From a bacterium (lineage in GTDB: Bacteria > Bacillota > Clostridia > Lachnospirales > Lachnospiraceae): a stretch of DNA of 64,000 nt. The first letter of the stretch is position 1; each line of letters starts with the position of its first letter. Positions 8,581-17,079 of this stretch are shown in pieces. The notes beneath the pieces are model-generated. The model searched no databases, was not told the origin of the DNA, and saw only the letters and a list, made by a program, of their open reading frames with translations. The position numbers were made by a program, and so were the translations under genes. Location: the NCBI GenBank assembly GCA_023666335.1, contig JAMPCE010000009.1, positions 1 to 64,000 on the forward strand, written 5' to 3'.

Positions 8581-9152
8581 TGAAGAAATATATATTGATA
8601 GCGGGCGTAAATGGAGCGGGTAAATCAACTTTGTATCAGTCTTTGCAAAGTTTACAGGATATGCAGAGAGTAAATACTGATGAGATATTGAGAGAGTTTG
8701 GAGATTGGAAAAATCCGACGGATGTTATGACTGCGGGGAAAATGGCGGTAAAAAGGATCAGTCAATATTTTGAGAAGGGAGTTAGTTTTAATCAAGAGAC
8801 TACACTGTGCGGTCTGGCAATTTTGAAAAATATCAGATTAGCTAAAGAGAAAGATTATTTTATTGAGTTGCATTATATAGGAGTCGATCATGTGCAGATC
8901 GCAAAACAGAGAGTGATGGAACGCGTAAGACAGGGCGGACATGGCGTATCTGAGAAAGATATTGAAAGAAGATATATTGAAACGTTTCAAAACCTGAAAA
9001 ATATTCTTCCCTTTTCTGATCTGGCGGCTTTTTATGATAACACAATTGAGTTCCGCAGATTTGCAATTTATAAAAGCGGAAAGCCCGTGAGAATCTCTCA
9101 TAATATACCAATATGGTATCGCAGATTTATAGAAGATAATGAACCAACATAG
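8580..9152 (+). CDS. Zeta-toxin-family P-loop kinase
   Basis: A 190-aa P-loop protein of the zeta/PezT-like group. Zeta toxins phosphorylate UDP-N-acetylglucosamine and so block cell-wall synthesis. Visible features are Walker A GVNGAGKST (residues 9-17), RVNTDEI after it, FNQETTLCG in the substrate region, ELHYIGVDHVQIAKQRV (typical of this group) and a lid segment RRYIETFQNL. The start is GTG 8580, overlapping the stop of the 59-aa gene. Related proteins without toxic activity exist, so both substrate and toxicity are inferred. The pair is inserted between rpsI and the rdgB-like gene and is AT-richer than they are, which hints at transfer. Confidence 0.78.
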   Translation: MKKYILIAGVNGAGKSTLYQSLQSLQDMQRVNTDEILREFGDWKNPTDVMTAGKMAVKRISQYFEKGVSFNQETTLCGLAILKNIRLAKEKDYFIELHYIGVDHVQIAKQRVMERVRQGGHGVSEKDIERRYIETFQNLKNILPFSDLAAFYDNTIEFRRFAIYKSGKPVRISHNIPIWYRRFIEDNEPT

Positions 9153-9165
9153 AGGAAAGCGCAAT

Positions 9166-9789
9166 ATGAAATTACTGTACGGTACCGGAAATCCCGCAAA
9201 ACTGGCGACGATGAAAATGCGGTTGGAACAATTGGATATCGAGCTGATCGGCTTACAGGATCTTGCGGCAGAGGGAAAAACCATTCCGGAAGCGCCGGAA
9301 AACGGGAATACGCCGCTTGAAAATGCGCGGCAGAAAGCGCTTGTTTATTATGAAGCATTTCGGATTCCCGTGTTTTCCTGTGATACGGGGTTATATTTTG
9401 ACAATGTGCCGGACGAGGTGCAGCCGGGTGTACATGTGCGCAATGTGGGCGGAAAATGCCTGTCCGACGATGAGATGATAACATACTATACAGGTCTTGC
9501 AAAAAAGTACGGTGATCTGAGGGCGAGATACAAAAATGCGATCTGTTTTGTCAAAGATGAGGAACGCATCTACGAGTCAATGGATCCTGTCATGGAAAGC
9601 GAGCCGTTTCTTTTGACAGATCGACCGCACAGTGCGGTGCAAAGAAAGGGCTTTCCTCTGGACAGTCTGTCTGTTGACATTAAGAGCGGACGGTATTATT
9701 ATGATCTGCCTCAAAGAAAAGCAAATAAAGTTGCCGTGGAAGACGGTTTTTTACAGTTTTTCCAGCGAGTTCTGGATCTCAAAAATTGA
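9166..9789 (+). CDS. RdgB/HAM1-like non-canonical purine NTP pyrophosphatase
   Basis: Likely hydrolyses ITP, dITP or XTP to monophosphates to keep damaged purines out of nucleic acids. The 207-aa protein begins MKLLYGTGNPAKLATMK, matching the Ham1 pattern (TGN..K), and continues with ENARQKAL and the SCDTGLYFDNVP segment that corresponds to the catalytic SDDSGLEV region. The later part (PHSAVQRKGFPLDSL) is divergent from E. coli RdgB, so this belongs to a side branch. ATG 9166 has GAGGAAAG upstream; the open frame extends nine codons further back but without a better RBS. Confidence 0.75.
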   Translation: MKLLYGTGNPAKLATMKMRLEQLDIELIGLQDLAAEGKTIPEAPENGNTPLENARQKALVYYEAFRIPVFSCDTGLYFDNVPDEVQPGVHVRNVGGKCLSDDEMITYYTGLAKKYGDLRARYKNAICFVKDEERIYESMDPVMESEPFLLTDRPHSAVQRKGFPLDSLSVDIKSGRYYYDLPQRKANKVAVEDGFLQFFQRVLDLKN

Positions 9790-9800
9790 GGATTTTTTTC

Positions 9801-9828
9801 TTGCATTTTCTCTTTCATATGCTATAAT
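9801..9828 (+). promoter_or_regulatory. Promoter of the tRNA-Ala/tRNA-Val pair
   Basis: TTGCAT (9801-9806) and TATAAT (9823-9828) are 16 bases apart, with TGC before the -10 (extended -10). The tRNA starts ten bases downstream. Confidence 0.75.
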
Positions 9829-9837
9829 TTTTGATAT

Positions 9838-9910
9838 GGGGATATAGCTCAGCTGGGAGAGCGATACGTTCGCAACGTATAGGTCAGGGGTTCGAGTCCC
9901 CCTATCTCCA
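9838..9910 (+). tRNA. tRNA-Ala (anticodon CGC)
   Basis: A 73-base cloverleaf with acceptor GGGGATA/TATCTCC, which contains the G3-U70 pair that identifies alanine tRNA. D arm GCTC...GAGC, anticodon stem ATACG/CGTAT with loop TTCGCAA (anticodon CGC, decoding GCG) and T arm with GGTTCGAGTCC are all present. The 3' CCA is not encoded. Confidence 0.95.
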
Positions 9911-9914
9911 CTCT

Positions 9915-9988
9915 GGAAGCATAGCTCAGCTGGGATGAGCGTTCGCCTCACACGCGAGAGGTCAGGGGTTCGAGCCCCCTTGCTTCCA
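9915..9988 (+). tRNA. tRNA-Val (anticodon CAC)
   Basis: A 74-base cloverleaf with acceptor GGAAGCA/TGCTTCC, D arm GCTC...GAGC, anticodon loop CTCACAC (anticodon CAC, decoding GTG) and T-loop GGTTCGAGCCC. The CCA is not encoded. It starts four bases after tRNA-Ala, so both come from one transcript. Confidence 0.93.
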
Positions 9989-9997
9989 CTGGAACGG

Positions 9998-10026
9998 AAA
10001 GCCGGAATGAAGATTCCGGTTTTTTC
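9998..10026 (+). terminator. Terminator after the tRNA pair
   Basis: CCGGAAT (10002-10008) pairs with ATTCCGG (10013-10019) around a GAAG loop, followed by a run of Ts. Confidence 0.85.
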
Positions 10027-10097
10027 TGTGTATGGAAAGAAGCCGCAAAAGAGGGCGGCAGGATTACGGAAAAAGAAATTTAGAGGGACATTTGGCA

Positions 10098-11471
10098 ATG
10101 GCGGTGCATGTAAAAAATATGACGGAGGGCGCTCCGGTAAAATTGATTCTGACCTTTTCGCTTTCTCTGGTGGCGGGAAATGTGTTTCAGCAGTTATATG
10201 TTGTCGTAGACACGATGGTGGTGGGAAACTATCTCGGCGTGAACGCACTGGCTGCGCTGGGCGCGTCGGATTGGCTGAATTGGCTGATGTTAGGCATGAT
10301 CCAGGGGCTGACGCAGGGCTTCGGTATCAAAATGGCGCAGGAATTCGGCGCGGGCAGGATGGCGGAATTGAAAAAGAGTGTGGGAAATTCTGCGGTACTC
10401 TCCCTGCTTTCTGCTGTGCTCCTGCTTGCGGCGGGGCAGTTTGCGGCAAGACCGGTCCTTGTGCTGTTACAGACGCCGACGGGGATCATCGAAGATTCTC
10501 TGCTCTATCTGCGGATCTTGTTTGCGGGCGTGCCGATCGTGATGCTCTATAATCTGTTGGCATGTATTCTGCGTTCGCTGGGAGACAGCAGGACGCCGCT
10601 GCATGCCATGATCGTTGCGTCCCTGACCAATATCGTGCTGGATTACCTGTTTGTTATGGGGTTTGGCTGGGGAATCGCGGGCGCGGCGGCGGCTACGGTG
10701 ATCGCGCAGGCGGTTTCCGGGCTGTTTTGTTTCTTCTATATTAAGAAGATTACTTTTTTAAGGATGGAGCGGGCGGACTTTCGGCTGCAGGAAGACCTTG
10801 GCGCCCGGCTTTTTGTTCTGGGACTGCCGATGGCGTTTCAGAACGCGATCATTGCCATCGGCGGGATGATCGTGCAGTTTGTGGTGAACGGCTACGGCGT
10901 GCTCTTTATCGCGGGCTTTACGGCGACCAATAAACTTTACGGTCTGCTGGAGATCGCGGGCACTTCCTACGGCTATGCGATGGTGACTTATGTGGGACAG
11001 AATCTGGGCGCAGGGAAACTGGAGCGGATCCGCAGCGGGATGCGGGCGGCGATGGGGATCGCGATGCTGACTTCCGTGGCGATTGCGGTGTGCATGATCC
11101 TGTTCGGGAAATATCTGCTGGGGCTTTTTATTTCCGGCACGCCGGAAGTCGTGGAGCAGACGATGCAGATTGCCTATTTCTATCTGGCTGTCATGAGCGT
11201 AAGCCTCCCGATCCTCTATGTGCTGCATGTGACCCGTTCCGCCCTCCAGGGGATGGGGAATACGGTACTGCCGATGCTGTCGGGCGTGGCGGAGTTTGTC
11301 ATGCGGACTTCGGCTATTTTTCTCTTGCCGATGTTGTTTGGCGAAGTGGGAATCTTTTTTGCGGAGACGGCGGCATGGATCGGCGCGGATGTGGTGCTGG
11401 TCAGCAGCTACTTTTCCGTGTTCGGGAAATTGCAAAAAATAATGACTAAATCGGAGAATGCCGCTATTTAG
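10098..11471 (+). CDS. MATE-family multidrug/Na+ antiporter
   Basis: A 457-aa polytopic membrane protein of the MATE (MatE) family, which exports cationic drugs or metabolites in exchange for Na+ or H+. It has about twelve hydrophobic segments in two related halves. Family landmarks are the N-terminal PVKLILTFSLSLVAGNVFQQ followed by VDTMVVGNYLG, and IAGFTATNKLYGLLEI starting the second half. ATG 10098 (MAVHVKNMTEGAPVK) has TAGAGGGA upstream and matches the usual start. The gene is convergent with the SDR gene, and the two coding ends overlap by four bases. The substrate is unknown. Confidence 0.92.
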   Translation: MAVHVKNMTEGAPVKLILTFSLSLVAGNVFQQLYVVVDTMVVGNYLGVNALAALGASDWLNWLMLGMIQGLTQGFGIKMAQEFGAGRMAELKKSVGNSAVLSLLSAVLLLAAGQFAARPVLVLLQTPTGIIEDSLLYLRILFAGVPIVMLYNLLACILRSLGDSRTPLHAMIVASLTNIVLDYLFVMGFGWGIAGAAAATVIAQAVSGLFCFFYIKKITFLRMERADFRLQEDLGARLFVLGLPMAFQNAIIAIGGMIVQFVVNGYGVLFIAGFTATNKLYGLLEIAGTSYGYAMVTYVGQNLGAGKLERIRSGMRAAMGIAMLTSVAIAVCMILFGKYLLGLFISGTPEVVEQTMQIAYFYLAVMSVSLPILYVLHVTRSALQGMGNTVLPMLSGVAEFVMRTSAIFLLPMLFGEVGIFFAETAAWIGADVVLVSSYFSVFGKLQKIMTKSENAAI

Positions 11472-12211
11472 GCAGACCAGCCTCCATCCAGCGTGATGAT
11501 CTGTCCGGTCAGATAGTCGGGCGCATCGAGAAGCGAGAGAACGAGACGGGCAGCCTCCTCTGGTTGACCGATTCGGTCAGCAGGAATTTCAGCCACAAGC
11601 TGCTGCAGATCGTCCTCGGATAAATGGCGGTTCATCTCCGTGTCGATCAGACCGCAGGCGATGGCGTTGACCTGAATGCCGCTCGGAGCCAGTTCCTTGG
11701 CGAGTGCTTTCGTAAAGGCGTTCACCCCGCCCTTGGAGGCGGAATAAGCCACTTCCATAGAGGCGCCCACATTTCCCCAGATGGAGGAAATGTTGAGAAT
11801 CTTTCCGGCGTGGCGCCGTAACATCAGGGGGATTGCCAGACGGCAGGTGTAGAACAGGGCGTTCAAGTTCACATCCATGAGGGACTGCCACTGCTCGACG
11901 CTCATTTCATGGAGAAGCCCCACATGGGAGACGCCGGCGTTGTTGACTAATACAGTCAACTCCTTGATCTCGGAAAAGACGCGCTCCACGTCCCGCTCGT
12001 TTCCCATATCCGCTAAAATAGGCGTACACGGGACGGAAAAAGTTTCTGACAGGCGATATGACAGCTGTGTCAGTTCTGCTTCCGAATGCCGACAGGTGAG
12101 ATAGAGCCGATAGCCCTCTGCCGCCAGCGCCTCCGCGATGGCGCGCCCGATGCCCCGCGATGCTCCTGTTACCAGAGCTGTTTTAGTTGCGGCTGTTTGT
12201 TGTTCTGTCAT
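11468..12211 (-). CDS. Short-chain dehydrogenase/reductase (FabG-like; possibly the EF-P 5-aminopentanone reductase YmfI)
   Basis: A 247-aa NAD(P)H-dependent reductase of the classical SDR type. It shows the cofactor motif TGASRGIG, the structural NNAG motif, and the catalytic Ser-Tyr-Lys set (NISSIWG, then YSASK). The closing LTGQIITLDGGW is typical of FabG-like enzymes. A lone SDR outside a fab operon in Firmicutes is often YmfI, which reduces the 5-aminopentanone group on elongation factor P; sequence alone does not separate that from other ketoreductases. Two interspersed palindromes lie in the gene (11564, 11943). Confidence 0.85.
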   Translation of the reverse strand: MTEQQTAATKTALVTGASRGIGRAIAEALAAEGYRLYLTCRHSEAELTQLSYRLSETFSVPCTPILADMGNERDVERVFSEIKELTVLVNNAGVSHVGLLHEMSVEQWQSLMDVNLNALFYTCRLAIPLMLRRHAGKILNISSIWGNVGASMEVAYSASKGGVNAFTKALAKELAPSGIQVNAIACGLIDTEMNRHLSEDDLQQLVAEIPADRIGQPEEAARLVLSLLDAPDYLTGQIITLDGGWSA

Positions 12212-12284
12212 GGTGGTGGTCCTTCTTTCTGGTATTCTATTAAAGTTAGATACTGTAATGATTGTATAAATAACATAATCATAA

Positions 12285-12383
12285 GCAGACCCTTGGCAAT
12301 GTGGTAAATTCCTACGGAATTAACCACTCGAGCTGCTTCGCAGGCTCGGCATTACGTCCGGAATGGAGCGAAAGCGAGTCTGC
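12285..12383. repeat. Hairpin-forming dispersed repeat, copy 1
   Basis: A 99-bp element bounded by inverted GCAGAC/GTCTGC. Inside are a 12-bp stem with one mismatch (GTGGTAAATTCC/GGAATTAACCAC) and a CGAGC/GCTCG stem. Its reverse complement matches copy 2 at 18312: both read GCAGAC-Y-CGCTT-K-CGCT-Y-CATTCCG and end CCAAG-R-GTCTGC, while the middle differs. It lies between the divergent SDR and trxB genes. Confidence 0.7.
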
Positions 12384-12488
12384 GTTGGTTATTTCATTTC
12401 TGTGATTTTAGACTTTTTATGACGTTTCATAGGTTATACTATTATACTACACCCGGCAGAGAAAGTCATCTGCGGAAAGGAGAAGCAT

Positions 12489-13397
12489 ATGTACGATCTG
12501 ATTATTATCGGCGCGGGTCCGGCAGGGCTCTCTGCAGCAGTCTACGGCAGGAGGGCAGGGCTCTCCCTTCTCGTGATCGAACAGACGCCCACGGGCGGCG
12601 GTCAGGTGGTAAACACCTACGAAGTGGACAATTACCTCGGGCTGCCCGGCATAAACGGCTTTGAGCTGGGACAGAAATTCCGGCAGCACGCGGACGGGCA
12701 GGGCGCGGTCTTTCAGACAGGAAAAGTTACGAGGATTTACGACGACGGAGAGAAAAAACGTGTGGAACTTGCGGACGGCACGGTCTTTGAGGCGCGGGCG
12801 CTGATCCTTGCGGGCGGTGCGGAGCACGCAAAACTCGGCGTTCCGGGCGAAGAGACTTTCCGCGGACAGGGCGTGTCCTACTGCGCGACCTGCGACGGCG
12901 CTTTCTTTAAGAAGCGGGACGTGGCGGTGATCGGCGGCGGCGATGTGGCGGTCGAGGATGCGGTCTATCTGTCCAGATTCTGCCGCAAAGTGTATCTGAT
13001 CCACAGGCGGGACGAGCTGCGGGCGGCAAAGAGCCTGCAAGAGAAACTTTTTGCCTGTGAAAACGTGGAGCCGGTCTGGGACAGCGTGCTCCTTGCAATC
13101 GAGGGCAGCGATCTGGTGGAGAAGATCCGGATCCGCAATGTAAAGGAAGAAACGGAGCGGGAGCTTTCCGTCGAGGGAGTCTTCATTGCGGTGGGGATGC
13201 ACCCTGATACGGAAGCATACAGGGAACTTGTGGATCATGACGAAAACGGCTGGCTGATCGCAGGGGAGGACTGCGCGACGAATGTGCCCGGCATTTTTGC
13301 GGCGGGGGATATCCGCACCAAAAAACTGCGCCAGATCGTGACGGCGGTTGCGGACGGCGCCTGTGCGGTGGCATCCGCAGAGCGGTATCTCTCTTAA
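12489..13397 (+). CDS. trxB: Thioredoxin-disulfide reductase
   Basis: NADPH-dependent flavoenzyme that keeps thioredoxin reduced. The 302-aa protein has the FAD dinucleotide fold IIIGAGPAGLSAAVYGRRAG, the redox-active CATC in GVSYCATCDGAFF (about residues 132-135), the NADPH motif VIGGGDVAVEDA and the C-terminal FAD motif VPGIFAAGDIR. It has normal family length and a strong RBS (GGAAAGGAGAAG). It is probably a single-gene unit; no thioredoxin gene is adjacent. Confidence 0.93.
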   Translation: MYDLIIIGAGPAGLSAAVYGRRAGLSLLVIEQTPTGGGQVVNTYEVDNYLGLPGINGFELGQKFRQHADGQGAVFQTGKVTRIYDDGEKKRVELADGTVFEARALILAGGAEHAKLGVPGEETFRGQGVSYCATCDGAFFKKRDVAVIGGGDVAVEDAVYLSRFCRKVYLIHRRDELRAAKSLQEKLFACENVEPVWDSVLLAIEGSDLVEKIRIRNVKEETERELSVEGVFIAVGMHPDTEAYRELVDHDENGWLIAGEDCATNVPGIFAAGDIRTKKLRQIVTAVADGACAVASAERYLS

Positions 13398-13548
13398 AAA
13401 TTACGGAAATGTTACAAATGATTTTGTCTGTCGAAACGGCAAAAATTGACATAACTTTTTTGACACCCGATGGCGAGAAATTTGACTTTTTGTGAAAAAG
13501 ATACAACAACTTGCGTTTTTGTGTGCGCAATGATGGTAGATGATGTGG

Positions 13549-13577
13549 TTGACAAAACGTATGTGCAATGCTATATT
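13549..13577 (+). promoter_or_regulatory. Promoter of the SH3-NlpC/P60 gene
   Basis: TTGACA (13549-13554) and TATATT (13572-13577) with a 17-base spacer, 43 bases before the start codon. Confidence 0.82.
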
Positions 13578-13620
13578 ATAGCCAGATGTAACAATTCTGT
13601 AACAAATGAGGTGTTTTTTG

Positions 13621-14955
13621 ATGAGAAAAAACAATCTGAAATGGACAGCATGTGCATTGGCAGCTATCATCGGTTTTACGGGTACGGGACTTGAGGTGCA
13701 GGCGACCGGAAACGTGGGAAGCGTACTGCCGTCGGCAGGCATTGAGTTTTCTTTGCAGGACGGGGAGAAATCGACTTCGCTGTCAAATTTAAAAGAAGAG
13801 TCGGATAAAGAAGCAGCTGAACAGGGCGGCACGAAGCAGACAGAGTCCGATGCGGAGGGAATCAGCGTGGGCGGTCTTCAGGTCGGCGGATTTTCCGATC
13901 TGGCGAGCGCTTCCGACGGGATCAGCAAAGCGGCGGAAAAGAAGATCCTGGACACCGTGGTGGTCAGCGAGGGATATACCAGAGATCTGCGCGAGGCGGC
14001 AGGAAGCGGTCTCTCCGAGGAGGAAGAGAGTTTTAAGAATCTGGTCATCGCCAGAGTGAACGACTATGTAAACGTGCGCAGCATTCCCAGCGAGGAAGGC
14101 GAGATCGTAGGAAAGCTCTACAATAAATCCGTAGGAAGTTTTATCGAGGAGGAAGACGGCTGGTATAAGATCAGTTCCGGCTCCGTGGAAGGCTATGTCA
14201 AGGGCGAATTCTGTGTTACCGGCGAAGAAGCCGTCGATTATGCAAAGGAAGTGGGCACCCGTATCGCGACCGTTACGACCACGACTTTGAAAGTGCGTGA
14301 GCAGCCCGGTCTGGAAGAGACCGTTCTGGGTCTGGTTCCGATCGAGGATGAACTGATCGTCACGGAAGAGCTGGACGGCTGGGTAAAGGTCAACATCGAG
14401 GAAGGTGACGGCTACGTTTCTCTGGATTATGTCACGCTCTCTACAGAGTTTGTAAAAGCGGAGTCCATCGCGGAGGAAAAAGCGAGACTGGCAAAGGAAG
14501 AAGAGGCAAGAAACGCGGCGAAAGCGGCGGCAAAGAAGAAAACGGCGGAAAATGCGGCTTCCGGCGGCAAGACCGAGGAGGGCGGCAAGACTTATGCGAG
14601 CCCGACGGGCAGCACGGGCGCCGATGTGGTACAGTTTGCGAAACAGTTTGTGGGGAATCCCTATGTGTACGGCGGCACCAGCCTGACAAACGGTGCCGAC
14701 TGCTCCGGATTTGTCATGAGTGTATACAAGAACTTTGGCGTGAGCCTGCCTCATTCGTCTGCGGCTGACAGAAATGTGGGCGCGGCGGTGAACGGTCTGG
14801 AAAATGCGCAGCCCGGCGATATCATCTGCTATTCCGGTCATGTGGGCATTTATGCGGGCAACGGTCAGATCGTGCACGCATCCACTTCCAGGACCGGTAT
14901 CATCGTGTCGAGTGCGACCTACCGTTCCATCCTCTCCATCAGGAGAATCTTCTAA
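13621..14955 (+). CDS. Secreted SH3b-NlpC/P60 peptidoglycan hydrolase
   Basis: A 444-aa exported cell-wall hydrolase, predicted to cut gamma-D-Glu-meso-diaminopimelate bonds. It has a signal peptide (MRKNNLKWTACALAAIIGFT, cleavage probably near VQA-TG), two bacterial SH3 domains (about residues 140-200 and 215-280; VNVRSIPSEEGEIVGKLY and LKVREQPGLEETVLG), a Lys/Ala-rich linker, and a C-terminal NlpC/P60 domain. The catalytic Cys is in GADCSGFVMS (about 361) and the His in SGHVGIY (about 406). ATG 13621 follows GAGGTG; the in-frame ATG at 13606 lacks an RBS. The gene has its own promoter and terminator. Confidence 0.94.
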   Translation: MRKNNLKWTACALAAIIGFTGTGLEVQATGNVGSVLPSAGIEFSLQDGEKSTSLSNLKEESDKEAAEQGGTKQTESDAEGISVGGLQVGGFSDLASASDGISKAAEKKILDTVVVSEGYTRDLREAAGSGLSEEEESFKNLVIARVNDYVNVRSIPSEEGEIVGKLYNKSVGSFIEEEDGWYKISSGSVEGYVKGEFCVTGEEAVDYAKEVGTRIATVTTTTLKVREQPGLEETVLGLVPIEDELIVTEELDGWVKVNIEEGDGYVSLDYVTLSTEFVKAESIAEEKARLAKEEEARNAAKAAAKKKTAENAASGGKTEEGGKTYASPTGSTGADVVQFAKQFVGNPYVYGGTSLTNGADCSGFVMSVYKNFGVSLPHSSAADRNVGAAVNGLENAQPGDIICYSGHVGIYAGNGQIVHASTSRTGIIVSSATYRSILSIRRIF

Positions 14956-14981
14956 AAAAGTTTTTTGCAAAACGAACAGAC

Positions 14982-15014
14982 AGGAGGCGGCTTATGAAAG
15001 GTCGTCTCCTTTTG
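14982..15014 (+). terminator. Terminator after the NlpC/P60 gene
   Basis: A 9-bp stem (14983-14991 with 15001-15009, including G-U pairs) followed by TTTTG. Confidence 0.72.
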
Positions 15015-15027
15015 CGTCTGCTTATTC

Positions 15028-15057
15028 TTGCAATGCCTCAGTCGGATATGCTATAAT
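15028..15057 (+). promoter_or_regulatory. Promoter of hpf
   Basis: TTGCAA (15028-15033) and TATAAT (15052-15057) are 18 bases apart, with TGC immediately before the -10. Confidence 0.75.
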
Positions 15058-15093
15058 ACAGACAAGTCATAGCCAATGAAAGGGATGAGTGCG

Positions 15094-15621
15094 ATGAAAT
15101 TTATCATTATAGGCAAAAATATCGAAGTGACGCCGGGTCTGCGGGCAGCGGTGGAGGATAAGATCGGTAAGCTGGAAAAGTTTTTTACCGAGGAGACCGA
15201 GGTACATGTGACGCTCAGCGTGGAGAAGGACCGCCAGAAGATCGAGGTGACGATCCCCGTGAAAGGCAATATCATCCGTTCCGAGCAGGTCAGCAGCGAT
15301 ATGTATGTTTCCATCGACCTGGTGGAGGAGATCATCGAGCGGCAGTTGAAAAAGTACAAGCATAAGCTGGTGGACAAGAAGCAGGGCGCCGATTTCTTCC
15401 GTCAGGATTTTATCGAAAAGGACTATATGGATGAGGAGGAAGTCAAGATCATCCGTACCAAGAAGTTTGACATCAAGCCCATGTATCCCGAGGATGCCTG
15501 CGTGCAGATGGAACTTCTGGGACATAATTTCTTTGTCTTCTGCAATGCGGAGACGGATCAGGTAAATGTGGTCTACAAGAGAAAAGGAAACACTTACGGG
15601 CTGATCGAGCCGGAAGCGTGA
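15094..15621 (+). CDS. hpf: Long-form ribosome hibernation promoting factor
   Basis: Binds resting 70S ribosomes and, through its C-terminal domain, pairs them into 100S dimers. At 175 aa it is the long form. The N-terminal S30AE domain (MKFIIIGKNIEVTPGLRAAV, DMYVSIDLVEEIIERQLKKY) is followed by a charged linker and the dimerisation domain (VRTK-like IIRTKKFDIKPMYPEDACVQ, ELLGHNFFVF, VVYKRKGNTYGLIEP). ATG 15094 with AAAGGGA nine bases before is preferred over the in-frame ATG 15076, which has no RBS. A promoter and a strong terminator make it a single-gene unit. Confidence 0.94.
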   Translation: MKFIIIGKNIEVTPGLRAAVEDKIGKLEKFFTEETEVHVTLSVEKDRQKIEVTIPVKGNIIRSEQVSSDMYVSIDLVEEIIERQLKKYKHKLVDKKQGADFFRQDFIEKDYMDEEEVKIIRTKKFDIKPMYPEDACVQMELLGHNFFVFCNAETDQVNVVYKRKGNTYGLIEPEA

Positions 15622-15661
15622 GCAAGAGAAGAATCAGAATAGCGGTAATACGAAATGACGG

Positions 15662-15692
15662 CGGCAGGAGCACAGGCTCCTGCCGTTTTTTT
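15662..15692 (+). terminator. Terminator after hpf
   Basis: A perfect 10-bp GC-rich stem (15662-15671 with 15676-15685), ACAG loop and seven Ts. Confidence 0.92.
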
Positions 15693-15872
15693 CGTGAATA
15701 AGCAGAGCATTTCGAGTCAGCTCATACGACTATATGATACAGTCTGCGACATAACGTCTTAGTGCGACACATATATTTGAGGTATGATCGATCTGTGATT
15801 TGCGTCGGAGCCGGGGGTTTTCCTGATTGCAGTAAACTGCTCTGACAAAGAGGATTCGCAAGGAGGATTCGT

Positions 15873-17015
15873 ATGTCAGATAATGGGGGAGTGTGCGGCG
15901 GGCGCGGGAGAATGGCTTTGCGGATAGGGCTTCTTTTCCTGCTTGCCTTTGTCTGCGTCTGTATGACCGGAGAATTGCAAAAGAACCGATGGGAAGACAT
16001 ATGGCAGGGTTTTTATGATGCGGTAAGGACGGGGCGGGAGCAGGCTGTCGAGGTGACGGCTGACGGCGGCTATATCAAGTGGGTGGAATTTCACGCGCCC
16101 TGCGAAGCGCTGACTGCCGCCTATGAGCTGGATGTAGCGGCTTATCGGGACGAGACGCCCCTGCACTGGATCGAATTGCTTGCCTATGAGGGCGCAAGGA
16201 CAGGCGGCAGTTTTGACAAGAACAGCGTGCGAAAGATCCGTGAGACGGGAGAAAAACTGAAAAACAAAGAGACCACCATCGAGAAGCTGACGGAGGGGAT
16301 GGATTACTACGACTATTACCTCGAAGCCTACACGGCGGTTCTCGGCGGCATGGTGGGGGAATTTACGCTGGACGGGACGCGCTATTACGGGCTGAAAGCC
16401 TTTTCCCCCATCGCGAAAGGCTTTGACTACAGCCACTATGATGACTTCGGGTCTTCGCGGAGCTACGGCTACGCGAGACCGCATCTGGGGCATGACATGA
16501 TGGGGCAGATCGGCACGCCGATCATCGCCATAGAATCCGGCTATGTGGAGGCGCTCGGCTGGAATCAGTACGGCGGCTGGCGCATCGGCATCCGCAGTTT
16601 TGACGGCAGACGCTATTATTACTACGCGCATCTGCGTCAAAATTACCCTTATGCGGAGGGGCTTAAGGAGGGCAGCGTGGTGACAGCCGGGGATGTGATC
16701 GGCTACATGGGGCACACGGGCTACAGTACAACGGAAAATGTGAACAATATCAAGACCGTGCATCTGCACTGGGGCTTACAGCTTATTTTTGATGAGTCGC
16801 AGAAAGAGGGAAACAACGAGATCTGGATAGACTGCTATGAATTGACCAAGTTTCTCTACAGGAACCGCAGTCAGGTGGAGAAGGTCGGGGAGACCAGAGA
16901 GTGGCGGCGCACCACGCAGATGACGGATCCGGCGGCGGAGAGTTATCAGGAAAGTGGATTGCAAAACGGAAGCCGCTATGATACAATAAAAACGATGGAC
17001 AATGATGGAAAATAG
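15873..17015 (+). CDS. Membrane-anchored M23-family (LytM-type) peptidase
   Basis: A 380-aa protein with an N-terminal signal anchor (about residues 14-31, [17 protein letters not shown]) and a C-terminal M23 zinc endopeptidase domain that should cut peptide cross-links in peptidoglycan. Metal and catalytic motifs are visible: [10 protein letters not shown] (about 203-212) and HLHWG (about 296-300), with [10 protein letters not shown] between. The segment between anchor and peptidase (about 50-190) is family-specific and unassigned. The start at 15873 follows AGGAGG. Orthologues with this layout occur in spore formers, but a sporulation role is not shown here. The promoter of thl overlaps its 3' end. 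Confidence 0.85.
   Translation: MSDNGGVCGGRGRMALRIGLLFLLAFVCVCMTGELQKNRWEDIWQGFYDAVRTGREQAVEVTADGGYIKWVEFHAPCEALTAAYELDVAAYRDETPLHWIELLAYEGARTGGSFDKNSVRKIRETGEKLKNKETTIEKLTEGMDYYDYYLEAYTAVLGGMVGEFTLDGTRYYGLKAFSPIAKGFDYSHYDDFGSSRSYGYARPHLGHDMMGQIGTPIIAIESGYVEALGWNQYGGWRIGIRSFDGRRYYYYAHLRQNYPYAEGLKEGSVVTAGDVIGYMGHTGYSTTENVNNIKTVHLHWGLQLIFDESQKEGNNEIWIDCYELTKFLYRNRSQVEKVGETREWRRTTQMTDPAAESYQESGLQNGSRYDTIKTMDNDGK
16959..16987 (+). promoter_or_regulatory. Putative promoter of the butyryl-CoA operon
   Basis: TTGCAA (16959-16964) and TACAAT (16982-16987) with a 17-base spacer, inside the last codons of the M23 gene and about 90 bases before the thl start. Confidence 0.65.
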
Positions 17016-17079
17016 CTATTGTTCCCAAGCCTTGTACAAAAGGCTTTCAATAAAAAACATAAGGATGGAGGAGAAGAAA

